Shown here: in pieces, positions 36,548-44,629 of the stretch
Position numbering within the stretch: the first letter of the stretch is position 1
Layout of the letters: every line of letters begins with the position of its first letter
The notes under the pieces: generated by a model
Databases searched by the model: none
Told to the model about the DNA's origin: nothing
What the model saw: only the letters and a program-made list of their open reading frames with translations
Position numbers and translations under genes: made by a program
Assembly: GCF_020181615.1 (NCBI RefSeq)
Contig: NZ_CP084029.1
Span: forward strand, 4,081,090-4,145,089
DNA from: [Mycobacterium] crassicus
GTDB taxonomy: Bacteria > Actinomycetota > Actinomycetes > Mycobacteriales > Mycobacteriaceae
Direction of reading: 5' to 3'
Length of the DNA: 64,000 bases

Positions 36548-37698
36548 TGGCACTGCCCCGCCTCGTCCCCGCGGCGACCCCGGAGTCAGCGGAAACCGCG
36601 GCGCTACGAGCGGAAGTCCGGGCATTTGTCGCCGAACAGCTCGCAGCAGGCAGTTTCACCCCGGCGGTGGATGCCTGGCTGTGCGGCTGGGACGAGGACT
36701 TCACCAAGTCGCTGGCTTCCCGGGGTTGGTTGGGCATGACTGTACCGAAAGAGTATGGCGGCCATGAACGTTCATTCCTAGAGCGATTCGTCGTCACCGA
36801 GGAGCTGCTGGCAGCCGGTGCGCCGGTGGCCGCACACTGGATCGCCGATCGGCAGATCGTACCGGCACTGCTGAAGTACGGTACCGAAGCGCAGAAGCGA
36901 GAGTTCCTACCGAAGATCACGGCCGGTGAGTGTTTCTTCGGTATCGGCATGAGCGAGCCAGACTCCGGCTCGGATCTCGCCAGCGTCCGGACCCGTGCGG
37001 TGCAGGCCGACGGCGGTTGGAACTTGACGGGGACGAAAGTATGGACCTCGGGAGCACACCGGGCCCACGCATTCATCGTGCTTGCTCGCAACGCGCCGGT
37101 CGATCCCGCCGACCGACACGCCGGACTCAGCCAGTTCATCGTGCGGCTTGAGGATCCCGGCGTCGAAGTACGTCCCATCATCTCGATGAACGGCGGCCAC
37201 CACTTCAACGAAGTCATCCTCGACGACGTATTCGTACCTGACACCATGGTGTTCGGTGGTATCGGCGAAGGGTGGCACCAAGTCACCTCCGAACTGAGCT
37301 TCGAGAGGAGCGGGCCCGAGCGACTACTCTCCACCTTCCCTCTGCTGGCCGCTTCCGCGGAAGGTATGGCCAGCAAGGCGATCCGCCGCGATGCCGATCT
37401 GGGCCGTCTGGTGGCCAGGGTCGCGGGGTTGCACCGGATGTCCACTGCCGTCGCCGGAGCACTGGAACGACGTGAGCCCGCCGACGTCGCAGCCGCTGTA
37501 GTCAAGGTGCTCGGCACGACTACCGAAGGCGACATCGCCGACTTCACCGACCTACACACCGGTGACGATTCAACCAGCGGCTCCCAGTACCAGGAACTGA
37601 TCCGGTCTGCGGTGGATCAACGTCCCGGCTTCACGCTGCGTGGCGGCACGAACGAGGTGCTGCGCGGCGTGATCGCGCGCGGATTGGGGCTACGATGA
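36547..37698 (+). CDS. Acyl-CoA dehydrogenase, subunit 1 of a probable heterotetramer
   Basis: A 383-residue acyl-CoA dehydrogenase with N-terminal helices, a middle beta domain (FGIGMSEPDSGSDLAS; GTKVWTSGAH) and a C-terminal FAD contact TLRGGTNEVLRGVIARGLGLR. ATG 36547 overlaps the hydratase stop by one base and is preferred over ATG 36532. It is followed by a shorter homologue with a 4-nt overlap. Actinobacterial steroid-pathway dehydrogenases such as FadE28-FadE29 act as alpha2beta2 complexes encoded by two adjacent genes; this pair fits. It likely oxidises a short steroid side-chain thioester. Confidence 0.88.
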   Translation: MALPRLVPAATPESAETAALRAEVRAFVAEQLAAGSFTPAVDAWLCGWDEDFTKSLASRGWLGMTVPKEYGGHERSFLERFVVTEELLAAGAPVAAHWIADRQIVPALLKYGTEAQKREFLPKITAGECFFGIGMSEPDSGSDLASVRTRAVQADGGWNLTGTKVWTSGAHRAHAFIVLARNAPVDPADRHAGLSQFIVRLEDPGVEVRPIISMNGGHHFNEVILDDVFVPDTMVFGGIGEGWHQVTSELSFERSGPERLLSTFPLLAASAEGMASKAIRRDADLGRLVARVAGLHRMSTAVAGALERREPADVAAAVVKVLGTTTEGDIADFTDLHTGDDSTSGSQYQELIRSAVDQRPGFTLRGGTNEVLRGVIARGLGLR

Positions 37699-38732
37699 CC
37701 AACACTCAAGCCAGGGACACCGCTATCGATCTCGACCTGGTCAAGATGATGGACGCGGTGTTGTCGGAACACCGCGAAACTCATCCTCGCAGCGCACAAA
37801 TCACTCGCGACACCGGTTTATGGTCGAACCTGGACCAATTGGGACTGGTCCGGCTGTCGGGTTCGGAACACTCCGGGGGAAGCGGTGCGGGCTGGTATGA
37901 GGCCGCTGAGCTGATCACCGCGGCGGTTCGCCACGGTGTACGCGCTCCGTTGGCCGAACATGATTTATTGGCATGCTGGCTGCTCGAAGCCGTCGGCGCC
38001 CAGGTCGACGGAGCCGCTCGCACCGTCTGCATCCTCGATGAGACCGGCACTGCAACCGCAGTGCCGTGGGCGTCGACGGCCGACCGGATCGTGGTGCTCT
38101 GGCACGACGGACCGGGCTACCTGATGGCCGATGCGGATTCCAAGTGTCTGCGAATCACCCCGGGCGCCAACATTATCGGTGAGCCTCGCGACACCGTCAC
38201 TGCCAAGATCGCCGCGCTGAGCGGGTCAACGATCTCCACCGAGCTGGTTGCGCAACTGCGATTGAAGTCGGCGTTGGTGCGCGCGATCCAGGTCTGCGCG
38301 GCTTTGGACAGTATCCTAGAGCTGTCAGTCGAGTTCGCCACGGCACGAATTCAATTCGGCCGACCCTTGTCGAAGTTCCAGGCTATCCAGCACCTGATCT
38401 CCGATATCGCCGCGGAATCCGCTCTCGCGCGCGCGGCCAGCGAAGCTGCCCTGGCAGCGGCGGTCGGCAGCGACTGGTCGGCACCAGGCTTGGGATTCCT
38501 GGTCGCCGTGGCGCGATCCTGCGCCGGTCACGCCACGTCCGTCGTGGTCCGAAACGGCCACCAGATCTTCGGCGCCATCGGTACCACCGTCGAACACCGG
38601 CTGCACGAGTACACCCGTGCCGCACTGGCCTGGCGTTCGGAGTTCGGATCTGTCCGACATTGGGACGAGGAGGTGACGCGTGCTGCGCTGGCCGCCGGGT
38701 CGTCCGGTCTGTGGAACCTGATAGCCGACTGA
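37695..38732 (+). CDS. Acyl-CoA dehydrogenase, subunit 2 of a probable heterotetramer
   Basis: A 345-residue, shorter acyl-CoA dehydrogenase-like subunit. The C-terminal helical domain is recognisable (FATARIQFGRPLSKFQAIQHLISDI; GHQIFGAIGTTVEHRLHEY), while the middle beta domain is short and lacks the usual SEPxxGSD motif. This is the asymmetry seen in heterotetrameric steroid side-chain ACADs, where the two chains share one FAD and one substrate site. It overlaps subunit 1 by ATGA. Alone it would be inactive. Confidence 0.85.
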   Translation: MTNTQARDTAIDLDLVKMMDAVLSEHRETHPRSAQITRDTGLWSNLDQLGLVRLSGSEHSGGSGAGWYEAAELITAAVRHGVRAPLAEHDLLACWLLEAVGAQVDGAARTVCILDETGTATAVPWASTADRIVVLWHDGPGYLMADADSKCLRITPGANIIGEPRDTVTAKIAALSGSTISTELVAQLRLKSALVRAIQVCAALDSILELSVEFATARIQFGRPLSKFQAIQHLISDIAAESALARAASEAALAAAVGSDWSAPGLGFLVAVARSCAGHATSVVVRNGHQIFGAIGTTVEHRLHEYTRAALAWRSEFGSVRHWDEEVTRAALAAGSSGLWNLIAD

Positions 38733-38739
38733 CCCGATG

Positions 38740-38754
38740 TTCCACTGACCGGTT
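38740..38754. promoter_or_regulatory. 15-bp box upstream of the NTF2-like gene
   Basis: TTCCACTGACCGGTT. A 15-nt string here (38738-38752) is identical to one at 45865-45879 in the KshA/KstD promoter. It lies just after the subunit-2 stop and 82 bp before the next start, so a new transcription unit probably begins here. Confidence 0.5.
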
Positions 38755-38836
38755 ACCACTGTGCCGCAGCCGGCCGATCGGCGGTTGACTTCAAGGAGCA
38801 CTGGTTTCCGCACGCCAAACTTGGGAGACATGTTCC

Positions 38837-39343
38837 GTGAGCACTGACAACACCATCTCGCTGACCGAGCTGCAGAACTTCATCGGCGAGTTCTGGTACC
38901 ACTACGACGAGGCTGACTACCCGAAGATGGGCGCCGCTTTCGCCGCGGATGCCACCTACCTCAGCCGAAGTGACTCCGGCGCGTGCCCCTTCGAAGAATC
39001 CCTCGCCGCTGACCTGACCGGTGCGGCGAAGGTTGTGCCGTGGCTCATCGAACATCGCGACGCTAGTCCATACCCCCTGCGTCACCACACCACCAACCTG
39101 CACATCACCCACCACGATGGCGACGTCACCTACGCGCGCTTCTACATCTTCGTCAACCAGGTCACCAACTTCGTTCCATTCGCGGTGTCCAGCGGAGTCA
39201 CGGAGGTCGGCGTTCGCCGTGGGGGCAGCAGTCCCAGCGGGCTTGAGTTCACCAAGATGTCGGTCATCCTCGATGTCACGAACTCCGAACCATTGGTCGG
39301 CAGCGGGCTTCCCGGCGCCGAGAACGCCTCGGCGAACACCTGA
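38837..39343 (+). CDS. NTF2/SnoaL-like protein
   Basis: A 168-residue protein with the cone-like NTF2 fold (SnoaL/steroid isomerase/dioxygenase small subunit family). A long first helix contains FIGEFWYHYDEADYPKMGAAF. LRHHTTNLHITHHDGDVTYARFYIF forms the curved sheet, with further strands following. GTG 38837 is the start. Members include ketosteroid isomerases, hydratases and non-catalytic subunits; I do not see a KSI-type catalytic Asp/Tyr set clearly enough to assign one. It is first in an operon with an SDR and an esterase. Confidence 0.7.
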   Translation: MSTDNTISLTELQNFIGEFWYHYDEADYPKMGAAFAADATYLSRSDSGACPFEESLAADLTGAAKVVPWLIEHRDASPYPLRHHTTNLHITHHDGDVTYARFYIFVNQVTNFVPFAVSSGVTEVGVRRGGSSPSGLEFTKMSVILDVTNSEPLVGSGLPGAENASANT

Positions 39344-39347
39344 CCCA

Positions 39348-40238
39348 GTGGGCACCGGTCCCTTGAATGCACGCGACATCTTCGGTGGCGGAGTCGCCGT
39401 CATCACCGGAGCCGGCGCCGGTATTGGCGCCGGCCTGGCCCGTCACGCTCACCGCCTGGGGATGTCTGTAGTCCTTGCCGATATCGACGGCGCTGCCGTT
39501 GCAGCATTGCGCGACGAGATCGTCGCCGACGGCGGCGCTGCCGTCGACCTAGCCTGCGACGTCCGCGACCCCGAAGCGGTGGCGGCCCTGGCGGAACGCA
39601 CCTATCGCGACGTCGGACCGGTACGGCTGCTGATCAACAACGCCGGCGTGGAGCAGTTCGGCTACCTGTGGGATACGCCGGTGGCCAATTGGAACCGGGT
39701 GATGGACATCAACGTCAGCGGCGTGTTCCATGGCGTCCGAGCCTTTCTACCCAGGATGATCGCCGCGGAAGCCGCGGCCTGGATCTGGAACCTGTCGTCG
39801 ATCGGCGGAGTGGCGACCGTTCCGCTGCAGGCCCCCTACATCGTCAGCAAACACGCGGTCCTGGCGTTGACCGAATGTCTGCGCCTGGAGGTCCAGCTAG
39901 CCGGTCATGACGACCACATTCATGTCCAGGCGGTGCTGCCCGGTGCGGTGAAATCCAACATCTTCGAGGCAGCAGGTGGCGTGAGCGCTGACCTTGCCGG
40001 CGCCGATGTCGATGCGGCCGACTCACAACGGGACGCGATGCTGGCGATCAAAGCTGGCGCGATGGACCCCCTCGATGCCGCCGAAGTTCTCTTCGAACAG
40101 TCCGCACACGGCGGCTTCTACCTGTTGACCCAGCCCGAGCAGGTGCGTTCAGCGATGACCGAGAGGGCCGAGTCGCTGAGAACCCTGACGCCGCCGCAGT
40201 TGCGCAACAAGGGCCGCTTCGAATCCGCCGAACACTAG
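39348..40238 (+). CDS. SDR family oxidoreductase
   Basis: A 296-residue SDR: TGAGAGIG near residue 18, NNAG in LLINNAGVEQFG, NLSSIGGV, and the active-site Tyr/Lys in YIVSKHAVLAL. The helix after the Ser is followed by an unusually long segment (ADVDAADSQRDAMLAIKAG) and a C-terminal extension (YLLTQPEQVRSAMTERAE) typical of larger SDRs that act on bulky lipids. GTG 39348 is 4 nt after the previous stop; TTG 39363 is an alternative. The substrate is unknown. Confidence 0.82.
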   Translation: MGTGPLNARDIFGGGVAVITGAGAGIGAGLARHAHRLGMSVVLADIDGAAVAALRDEIVADGGAAVDLACDVRDPEAVAALAERTYRDVGPVRLLINNAGVEQFGYLWDTPVANWNRVMDINVSGVFHGVRAFLPRMIAAEAAAWIWNLSSIGGVATVPLQAPYIVSKHAVLALTECLRLEVQLAGHDDHIHVQAVLPGAVKSNIFEAAGGVSADLAGADVDAADSQRDAMLAIKAGAMDPLDAAEVLFEQSAHGGFYLLTQPEQVRSAMTERAESLRTLTPPQLRNKGRFESAEH

Positions 40239-40248
40239 GAGCCGCACC

Positions 40249-41205
40249 GTGAACGGGCCGCACCACGCCGCGCTGGATCCCGACGCAGCCGCCAGGGTTG
40301 CGGCGTTCGACCCGCCGGTACCGCTCCGGGAACGTGGCCTCGACGCGGTACGCGCGTCTCTGGAATCCGCGCCTTTGCCCCCCGATATGCCGGAGATGGC
40401 CGACATCATCGACGCCGAGGCCGCCGGGCCGGGCGGCCCGATTCCGCTGCGGATCTACCGTCCGCAGCTCGGCGAGGCGCCGTCGCCGGTGATCGTCCAC
40501 CTCCATGGCGGCGGACTGGTCATGGGTTCCAATCACTCATTCGAGCCGATGGCCCGGGCGATGGCAGCCGCGAGCGGTGCTGCGGTGGTCGCCGTCGACT
40601 ATCGATTGGCGCCGGAGAATCCTTCGCCCGCACAGTTCGAAGACGCGATGGCAGCCACCGAGTGGACAGCTGCCCACGCGGCGGAGCTGGAACTGGATCC
40701 GCGCCGACTGGTCGTCGCCGGCGACAGTGCCGGCGGCGGGGTCGCCGCGGCAGTCGCCTTGGCAGTCCGGGACCACGGCGGCCCCCCGATCTTCGCTCAG
40801 GTTCTGATGTATCCGGGCGTCGACCGGGACATGGCAGCGGCGTCGATAATCGGCCAGCCGAAGGCCCCGATGCTGACCCACGACGACATCGTCTATCTGC
40901 ACGAACTCGCCGACCTCGGAGCGAGTTCCTCCCACGACGTCCGCCGCGTCCCGGCCTACGCCACCGACTTGCACGGTCTTCCGCAGGCGATCATCGTCAC
41001 CGCTGAACTCGACCCGATCACCGACTGGGGTGAGCGCTATGGCGGCCGCCTCCGCGATGCGGGAGTACAGACCACGATCACCCGCTACCCGGGCATCTAC
41101 CACGGCTTCCTGATGAGATCGGATGCGACCGCACGCGGACGGCTGGCGATGGCCGAGATCGGGGCTCTGCTACGCGCCAAATTCGCCCACCCCATGCCGT
41201 TTTAG
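40249..41205 (+). CDS. HSL-family alpha/beta hydrolase (esterase)
   Basis: A 318-residue carboxylesterase: HLHGGGLVMGS, VVAGDSAGGGVAAAV, acid in TAELDPITDWG and His in YHGF. It lacks the CDLDSHD stretch of the other two esterases here, so it is a different subgroup. The GTG at 40249 has AGGAG 8 nt upstream and follows the SDR by 10 nt. With three esterases and three BVMOs in the window, pairing of one esterase to each BVMO is possible, but this one is not adjacent to a BVMO. Confidence 0.87.
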   Translation: MNGPHHAALDPDAAARVAAFDPPVPLRERGLDAVRASLESAPLPPDMPEMADIIDAEAAGPGGPIPLRIYRPQLGEAPSPVIVHLHGGGLVMGSNHSFEPMARAMAAASGAAVVAVDYRLAPENPSPAQFEDAMAATEWTAAHAAELELDPRRLVVAGDSAGGGVAAAVALAVRDHGGPPIFAQVLMYPGVDRDMAAASIIGQPKAPMLTHDDIVYLHELADLGASSSHDVRRVPAYATDLHGLPQAIIVTAELDPITDWGERYGGRLRDAGVQTTITRYPGIYHGFLMRSDATARGRLAMAEIGALLRAKFAHPMPF

Positions 41206-41348
41206 GCGGTTCAACTCTGCAACTAAGGGCCGACTAGCGTCCCGATGATTGGACACCAGGGGTTCGGGATAGCGCTGGCGCAGCACACAATCGACCACAG
41301 CAATGGGCGTGCGGTTCAACGCCGGAACTGAGAAAAGGAGTCCCTGTG

Positions 41349-42425
41349 ATGCTCACCGAAGAGCGGCGAATGGAGCTTTCCGAAATCCTGCGCCCCGCTT
41401 CGCCACCTCGTGAAGTTGCCGATGTCTACACCGAAGGCCAGCGCGAGCGACTCCTGGACGTGGTCCGCAAGGACGGGCCGTGGAGCTTGATCATCGCCCA
41501 GCACTTCGCTTCCCCGGAAGAGCTCATCGCCACCATGAGCGGCAAGTTTCCGGAGGGGTTCACTCCGACGCTAGACCTGTTCTTGACGCCCACCTTTCGC
41601 GGCTTTCTGGCAAATCACGGGACAGTGCTCTACCCGGAGCTGCACGACTGCTTCTACAACGCCGGGTTCTTGGACATGGCCAAGTCGTACTGGAACGCTA
41701 AGTACGCCAAGCCCCAGATGATGTTGTTCAATATCAACGGCCCATGCGCCAATCGCGACCCGGGACACCTCGATTCGCCGAGCTTCCGCGGAGTGCGTTA
41801 CGAGAACGCCCCGACCTGGCTGGTCAGCGTGATGGGCAAGTCCGGGTTGTTCACCGATTATCTGATCAAGATGGCGCAGGTCATCACCTGGTTCTCTTTG
41901 GATGACGCCAGCGGGTTCACCTATTGGCCCGACGGCCCGCTCAAGGCGCCCAAACGTATTCAGCCGCCGGTGTACAACCGGGGTGTCGTGGTGCAGAACG
42001 AGATGCTGGTCCACCGCGGCGAGGCAAACGGTCCGCTCGAACAGCAGGTGCCCGCCGGACTGGCATTCGACACGATGTTCGCCGGTGACCCGGATTCCCG
42101 CGACCACTGGGTGCTCAAGAACGGCGACGACGTCATCGCACGCCATCACACCAACGAACTCCGCTTCCTGGTGCACTGGTCCTCTGAGGTCTACCAGGAC
42201 TACGACGAGCTCAAGAAGAACATGGACCACTCCGACGATCTGACGATCGACAAGGCCATCGACATGATGGTCGATGACTTGAGCAAGAAGGGCTACAAAC
42301 TCGACATCCCGAGCGAGCCGCTGCACGACGCCGCGTTCATCGGCGCACTCAACGCGGGCTACGACCTCGGCGGCCCTGCGGTGTACCCGCAAGAAGCGCC
42401 GTTGAGCGCATTCCAGTTCAGCTGA
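41349..42425 (+). CDS. Unrecognised protein, candidate Fe(II) dioxygenase-like fold
   Basis: A 358-residue soluble protein I cannot assign to a family. The central part has the look of a double-stranded beta-helix: PGHLDSPSF gives His140 and Asp142, and QNEMLVHRGEANGP gives His222 and Arg223. Between them lie hydrophobic strands (APTWLVSVMG and MAQVITWFSLDD), and LRFLVHWSSE follows. An H-x-D...H triad is the metal site of 2-oxoglutarate/phytanoyl-CoA-type dioxygenases, so an oxygenase is plausible but unproven. AAAAGGAG precedes the ATG (GTG 41346 is the alternative). It is a single-gene unit ending at a strong terminator, opposite another unrecognised gene. Confidence 0.65.
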   Translation: MLTEERRMELSEILRPASPPREVADVYTEGQRERLLDVVRKDGPWSLIIAQHFASPEELIATMSGKFPEGFTPTLDLFLTPTFRGFLANHGTVLYPELHDCFYNAGFLDMAKSYWNAKYAKPQMMLFNINGPCANRDPGHLDSPSFRGVRYENAPTWLVSVMGKSGLFTDYLIKMAQVITWFSLDDASGFTYWPDGPLKAPKRIQPPVYNRGVVVQNEMLVHRGEANGPLEQQVPAGLAFDTMFAGDPDSRDHWVLKNGDDVIARHHTNELRFLVHWSSEVYQDYDELKKNMDHSDDLTIDKAIDMMVDDLSKKGYKLDIPSEPLHDAAFIGALNAGYDLGGPAVYPQEAPLSAFQFS

Positions 42426-42455
42426 GCCGCCACGCGTTCCGGTGTGGTGCTTTAC

Positions 42456-42489
42456 GGTGTGGTCCTGCCTGGGTCGGCAGGACCACACC
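42456..42489. terminator. Bidirectional terminator between convergent genes
   Basis: GGTGTGGTCCTGCC (42456-42469) and GGCAGGACCACACC (42476-42489) form a perfect 14-bp stem with a 6-nt loop. It lies between the ends of two convergent genes (42425 plus, 42508 minus). No T-tract follows, as is common in mycobacteria. It is the strongest hairpin I found in the window. Confidence 0.85.
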
Positions 42490-42507
42490 AAAGTCAGTCA
42501 CCAGCGG

Positions 42508-43449
42508 TTACGCAGGGGCGGCCGGCGCCTTCGCCAACTTCAGCACCCTTCTCGCCTCCTGACCTTTGGCGATCTTGATTGCAGCTTCACGAGGGTCGGG
42601 TGCCACTGCCGCAAGTCGGTGATTCTCTTCACCACGCGTGTAGGTCCACACGCAAAATGGCTCGCCCTCTTTGAATTTGAGGTCCGGCGGCGGAATGTTG
42701 ATGTCGAGCTTGCAACCGGGAAAGAACGGCGCCGAGATCCGCTGTTCAAATGTGCAGTTCATGAAGGCTCGAGCCGGCGGGTACAACCCTTCGTCCATGT
42801 ACCTCTGCATCACCTCGCAGCGGCGCATGTTGAGGACGACGTAGTCCGGGTTGATGACAATGTACTCGCCGCCGTAACCCATGGTTCCGTCGATACTCAT
42901 ACAGGCCATCTTGAGGTAGTCAACGACATGCACGGGTTCGATATTGAGGACCTTGGACAGCTTGGGGTACTGGTAGTCGATGATCATTTGGTACATGTCC
43001 GGGAGAGCGAGCCAAACGTCCTCTTCGGGAATGATTTTCGTCCATTGGTCAATGAAGTAGTTGTGCCCTTTGAGGTACTGGTCCCAATAAGTCCGTATCA
43101 GTCGGAGCAACGCAGGCTTGGCGAGGTCCTCAGTTTGGACGTCGAACGGAATAGCTTGGTACTGGGCGTCTTTCCAGTCCCAACCTGGCGGCGCGATATA
43201 TCTGCCCATGGGCATCACCTGACGCAAGCCGGCGCGCGATACACGGGCGGCAACGTCCATGGCGGCATTGACGCCAACCTTCTCCGCGTAGGTGGTGACG
43301 TGCGCGTACGTTGTGAAGTTCAGAGTGTCTTCGAAGACGCGAGCCAGCCCCAGGAGGAAATCCCTGGAGAAGTCCTGGATGTTGCCGACTTCGCCCGTGA
43401 AGTCGTGCGTGTAGTCGTTGTAGTTCAATTCTTCAACCGCTTCGCTCAT
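42508..43449 (-). CDS. Unrecognised protein, possibly ATC-hydrolase/DUF6125-like
   Basis: A 313-residue, largely helical protein of unknown function. The N-terminal half has amphipathic helices (FSRDFLLGLARVFEDTL). The C-terminal half has Cys residues in MRRCEVM, FMNCTF, FFPGC and EPFCVWTYTRG, a spacing reminiscent of L-2-amino-thiazoline-4-carboxylate hydrolase-like proteins, whose binding pocket is built around such strands. That is a weak resemblance. Start ATG 43449 has GGA 9 nt upstream; ATG 43458 is closer to it. It converges on the protein at 41349 and may belong with it. Confidence 0.6.
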   Translation of the reverse strand: MSEAVEELNYNDYTHDFTGEVGNIQDFSRDFLLGLARVFEDTLNFTTYAHVTTYAEKVGVNAAMDVAARVSRAGLRQVMPMGRYIAPPGWDWKDAQYQAIPFDVQTEDLAKPALLRLIRTYWDQYLKGHNYFIDQWTKIIPEEDVWLALPDMYQMIIDYQYPKLSKVLNIEPVHVVDYLKMACMSIDGTMGYGGEYIVINPDYVVLNMRRCEVMQRYMDEGLYPPARAFMNCTFEQRISAPFFPGCKLDINIPPPDLKFKEGEPFCVWTYTRGEENHRLAAVAPDPREAAIKIAKGQEARRVLKLAKAPAAPA

Positions 43450-43617
43450 CGAGCTCATTCCTTTCTTCGAGATTGCGGAGCAGGCAGGCTCCGCTCGCAC
43501 CGCCACCGGGTGTCGATCGCCGTGCACGCCCCCGAACCGGGGATGGCATATTCTGCATACTTGGCAGTTTCTGTCATCTCTAAATCTAGGTGTGGCCGCC
43601 CAGACTGATGGCACGAA

Positions 43618-43632
43618 TCCCACTCAGCGGGA
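43618..43632. promoter_or_regulatory. 15-bp box between unrecognised gene and TetR gene
   Basis: TCCCACTCAGCGGGA matches the boxes at 29487, 38740, 45867, 48333 and 53463. It lies in the 278-bp divergent region between 43449 (minus) and the TetR start at 43728 (plus). I see no gene in that region; a TGGCA direct repeat flanks an AT-rich stretch near 43540-43570 that could be a promoter. Confidence 0.5.
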
Positions 43633-43727
43633 GGGTGCGTGCGTACCGGCCGCACGGGAGAATGCGGGCCGCTGCGATTACGATGACCTGGGAATATGTG
43701 CAACTCGCCAGAGCAGAGGAGCGGTGC

Positions 43728-44318
43728 GTGAGGAAACTGACGCTCACCGAACGGCGGGGCGAGGAACTCCGCATGTCCATCGCGTTGGCCGCACGCGACA
43801 TCTTCCTCGCCGACGGCAACACATCGGCGACGGTGGAGCGGATCTGCGATGCGGCCGGAGTGGCGCCACGCACGTTTCACCGGCATTTTCCGGTCAAAGA
43901 AGACGTCGTCATGCCGTTGTTGCGGGGTTTCGGTGACCTAAGCGTAGAAGTTCTCCGTAACGCGCCCGCATCCAGCAACAGCATCGACACACTGGTTGAA
44001 GCATTCTGTACCGAGGTCCCCCGCCGTGGTCACGTCGAGGTTGACCGTCAATTTCTGGCGCTGATCATCTCCAATCCCCAATATCGCCTCCGGTGGTTGG
44101 ACTGGGGAGAAGGCTTGGTGCAGCCGATCTCTGAGTTCCTCAGCGCGCGCTACGACCTCGGCGACGATCCGTTCATCCGAGAGCTGCCTGCCCACCTGTT
44201 GGTGCAAACCTGCCGGCAGGCCTACATGTATTGGGTGTCCAGCGGCGACTTCGCTGAATTGAAGCGCGCGGTGCGTGCGGGTGCCACGATGGTTGTCACA
44301 ACATTGTCCCCCCGGTGA
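43728..44318 (+). CDS. TetR-family transcriptional regulator
   Basis: A 196-residue TetR regulator with HTH around residues 15-60 (AAGVAPRTFHRHFPVKEDVVM) and a helical ligand domain. GTG 43728 is preferred since AGAGGAG lies just upstream; the upstream in-frame ATG would add an unconserved leader. It is divergent from the unrecognised 42508 gene and convergent with the zinc-ribbon/KshA pair. A nearby 15-bp box may be its site, but similar boxes occur beside other regulators too. Confidence 0.88.
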   Translation: MRKLTLTERRGEELRMSIALAARDIFLADGNTSATVERICDAAGVAPRTFHRHFPVKEDVVMPLLRGFGDLSVEVLRNAPASSNSIDTLVEAFCTEVPRRGHVEVDRQFLALIISNPQYRLRWLDWGEGLVQPISEFLSARYDLGDDPFIRELPAHLLVQTCRQAYMYWVSSGDFAELKRAVRAGATMVVTTLSPR

Positions 44319-44344
44319 AACCGGACCTTTTTCTTTGGCGGCGA

Positions 44345-44629
44345 TCAGAGCTCGTCGAGCACCGGTAACGAACCCACGCCGACAGCCTCCTCAATCGAAG
44401 CGCGCAGGCGTGCGCACACCAGGAAGGTGCCCGGCCTCAGGGCCGTGCCGTGGACCGAGGGATGCTCGCCCACGCTCTGCCGTTCCTGGCACCGGGCCAT
44501 GGCAGCGCCGTTCCACTGCACACTGGTCTGCTCCCAGCTGCTCTTGCGAGCCAGCACCCGCGCCCCGCATGACCCGCAGGTCACCGGCAACATCGGTGCA
44601 TCGTCGAGCCGATTATCGGGACGCGTCAT
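44345..44629 (-). CDS. Small zinc-ribbon-like protein, KshA-associated
   Basis: A 94-residue protein. CGSCGARVLARKSSWEQTSV near residue 18 has the paired Cys of a zinc ribbon or rubredoxin-like knuckle. A second Cys set lies in RCQERQ and VCARLRAS. Its ATG lies 17 bp inside the KshA-like gene, so it is translationally coupled to the oxygenase. It might be a ferredoxin-like or assembly partner of that enzyme. It is small and I cannot confirm metal type. Confidence 0.65.
   Translation of the reverse strand: MTRPDNRLDDAPMLPVTCGSCGARVLARKSSWEQTSVQWNGAAMARCQERQSVGEHPSVHGTALRPGTFLVCARLRASIEEAVGVGSLPVLDEL

Noticed and set aside
43450..43727. A gene in the 278-bp divergent region
   Set aside because: The in-frame extensions of the TetR and the 42508 gene into it have no ribosome site or plausible protein sequence; only regulatory elements are seen.
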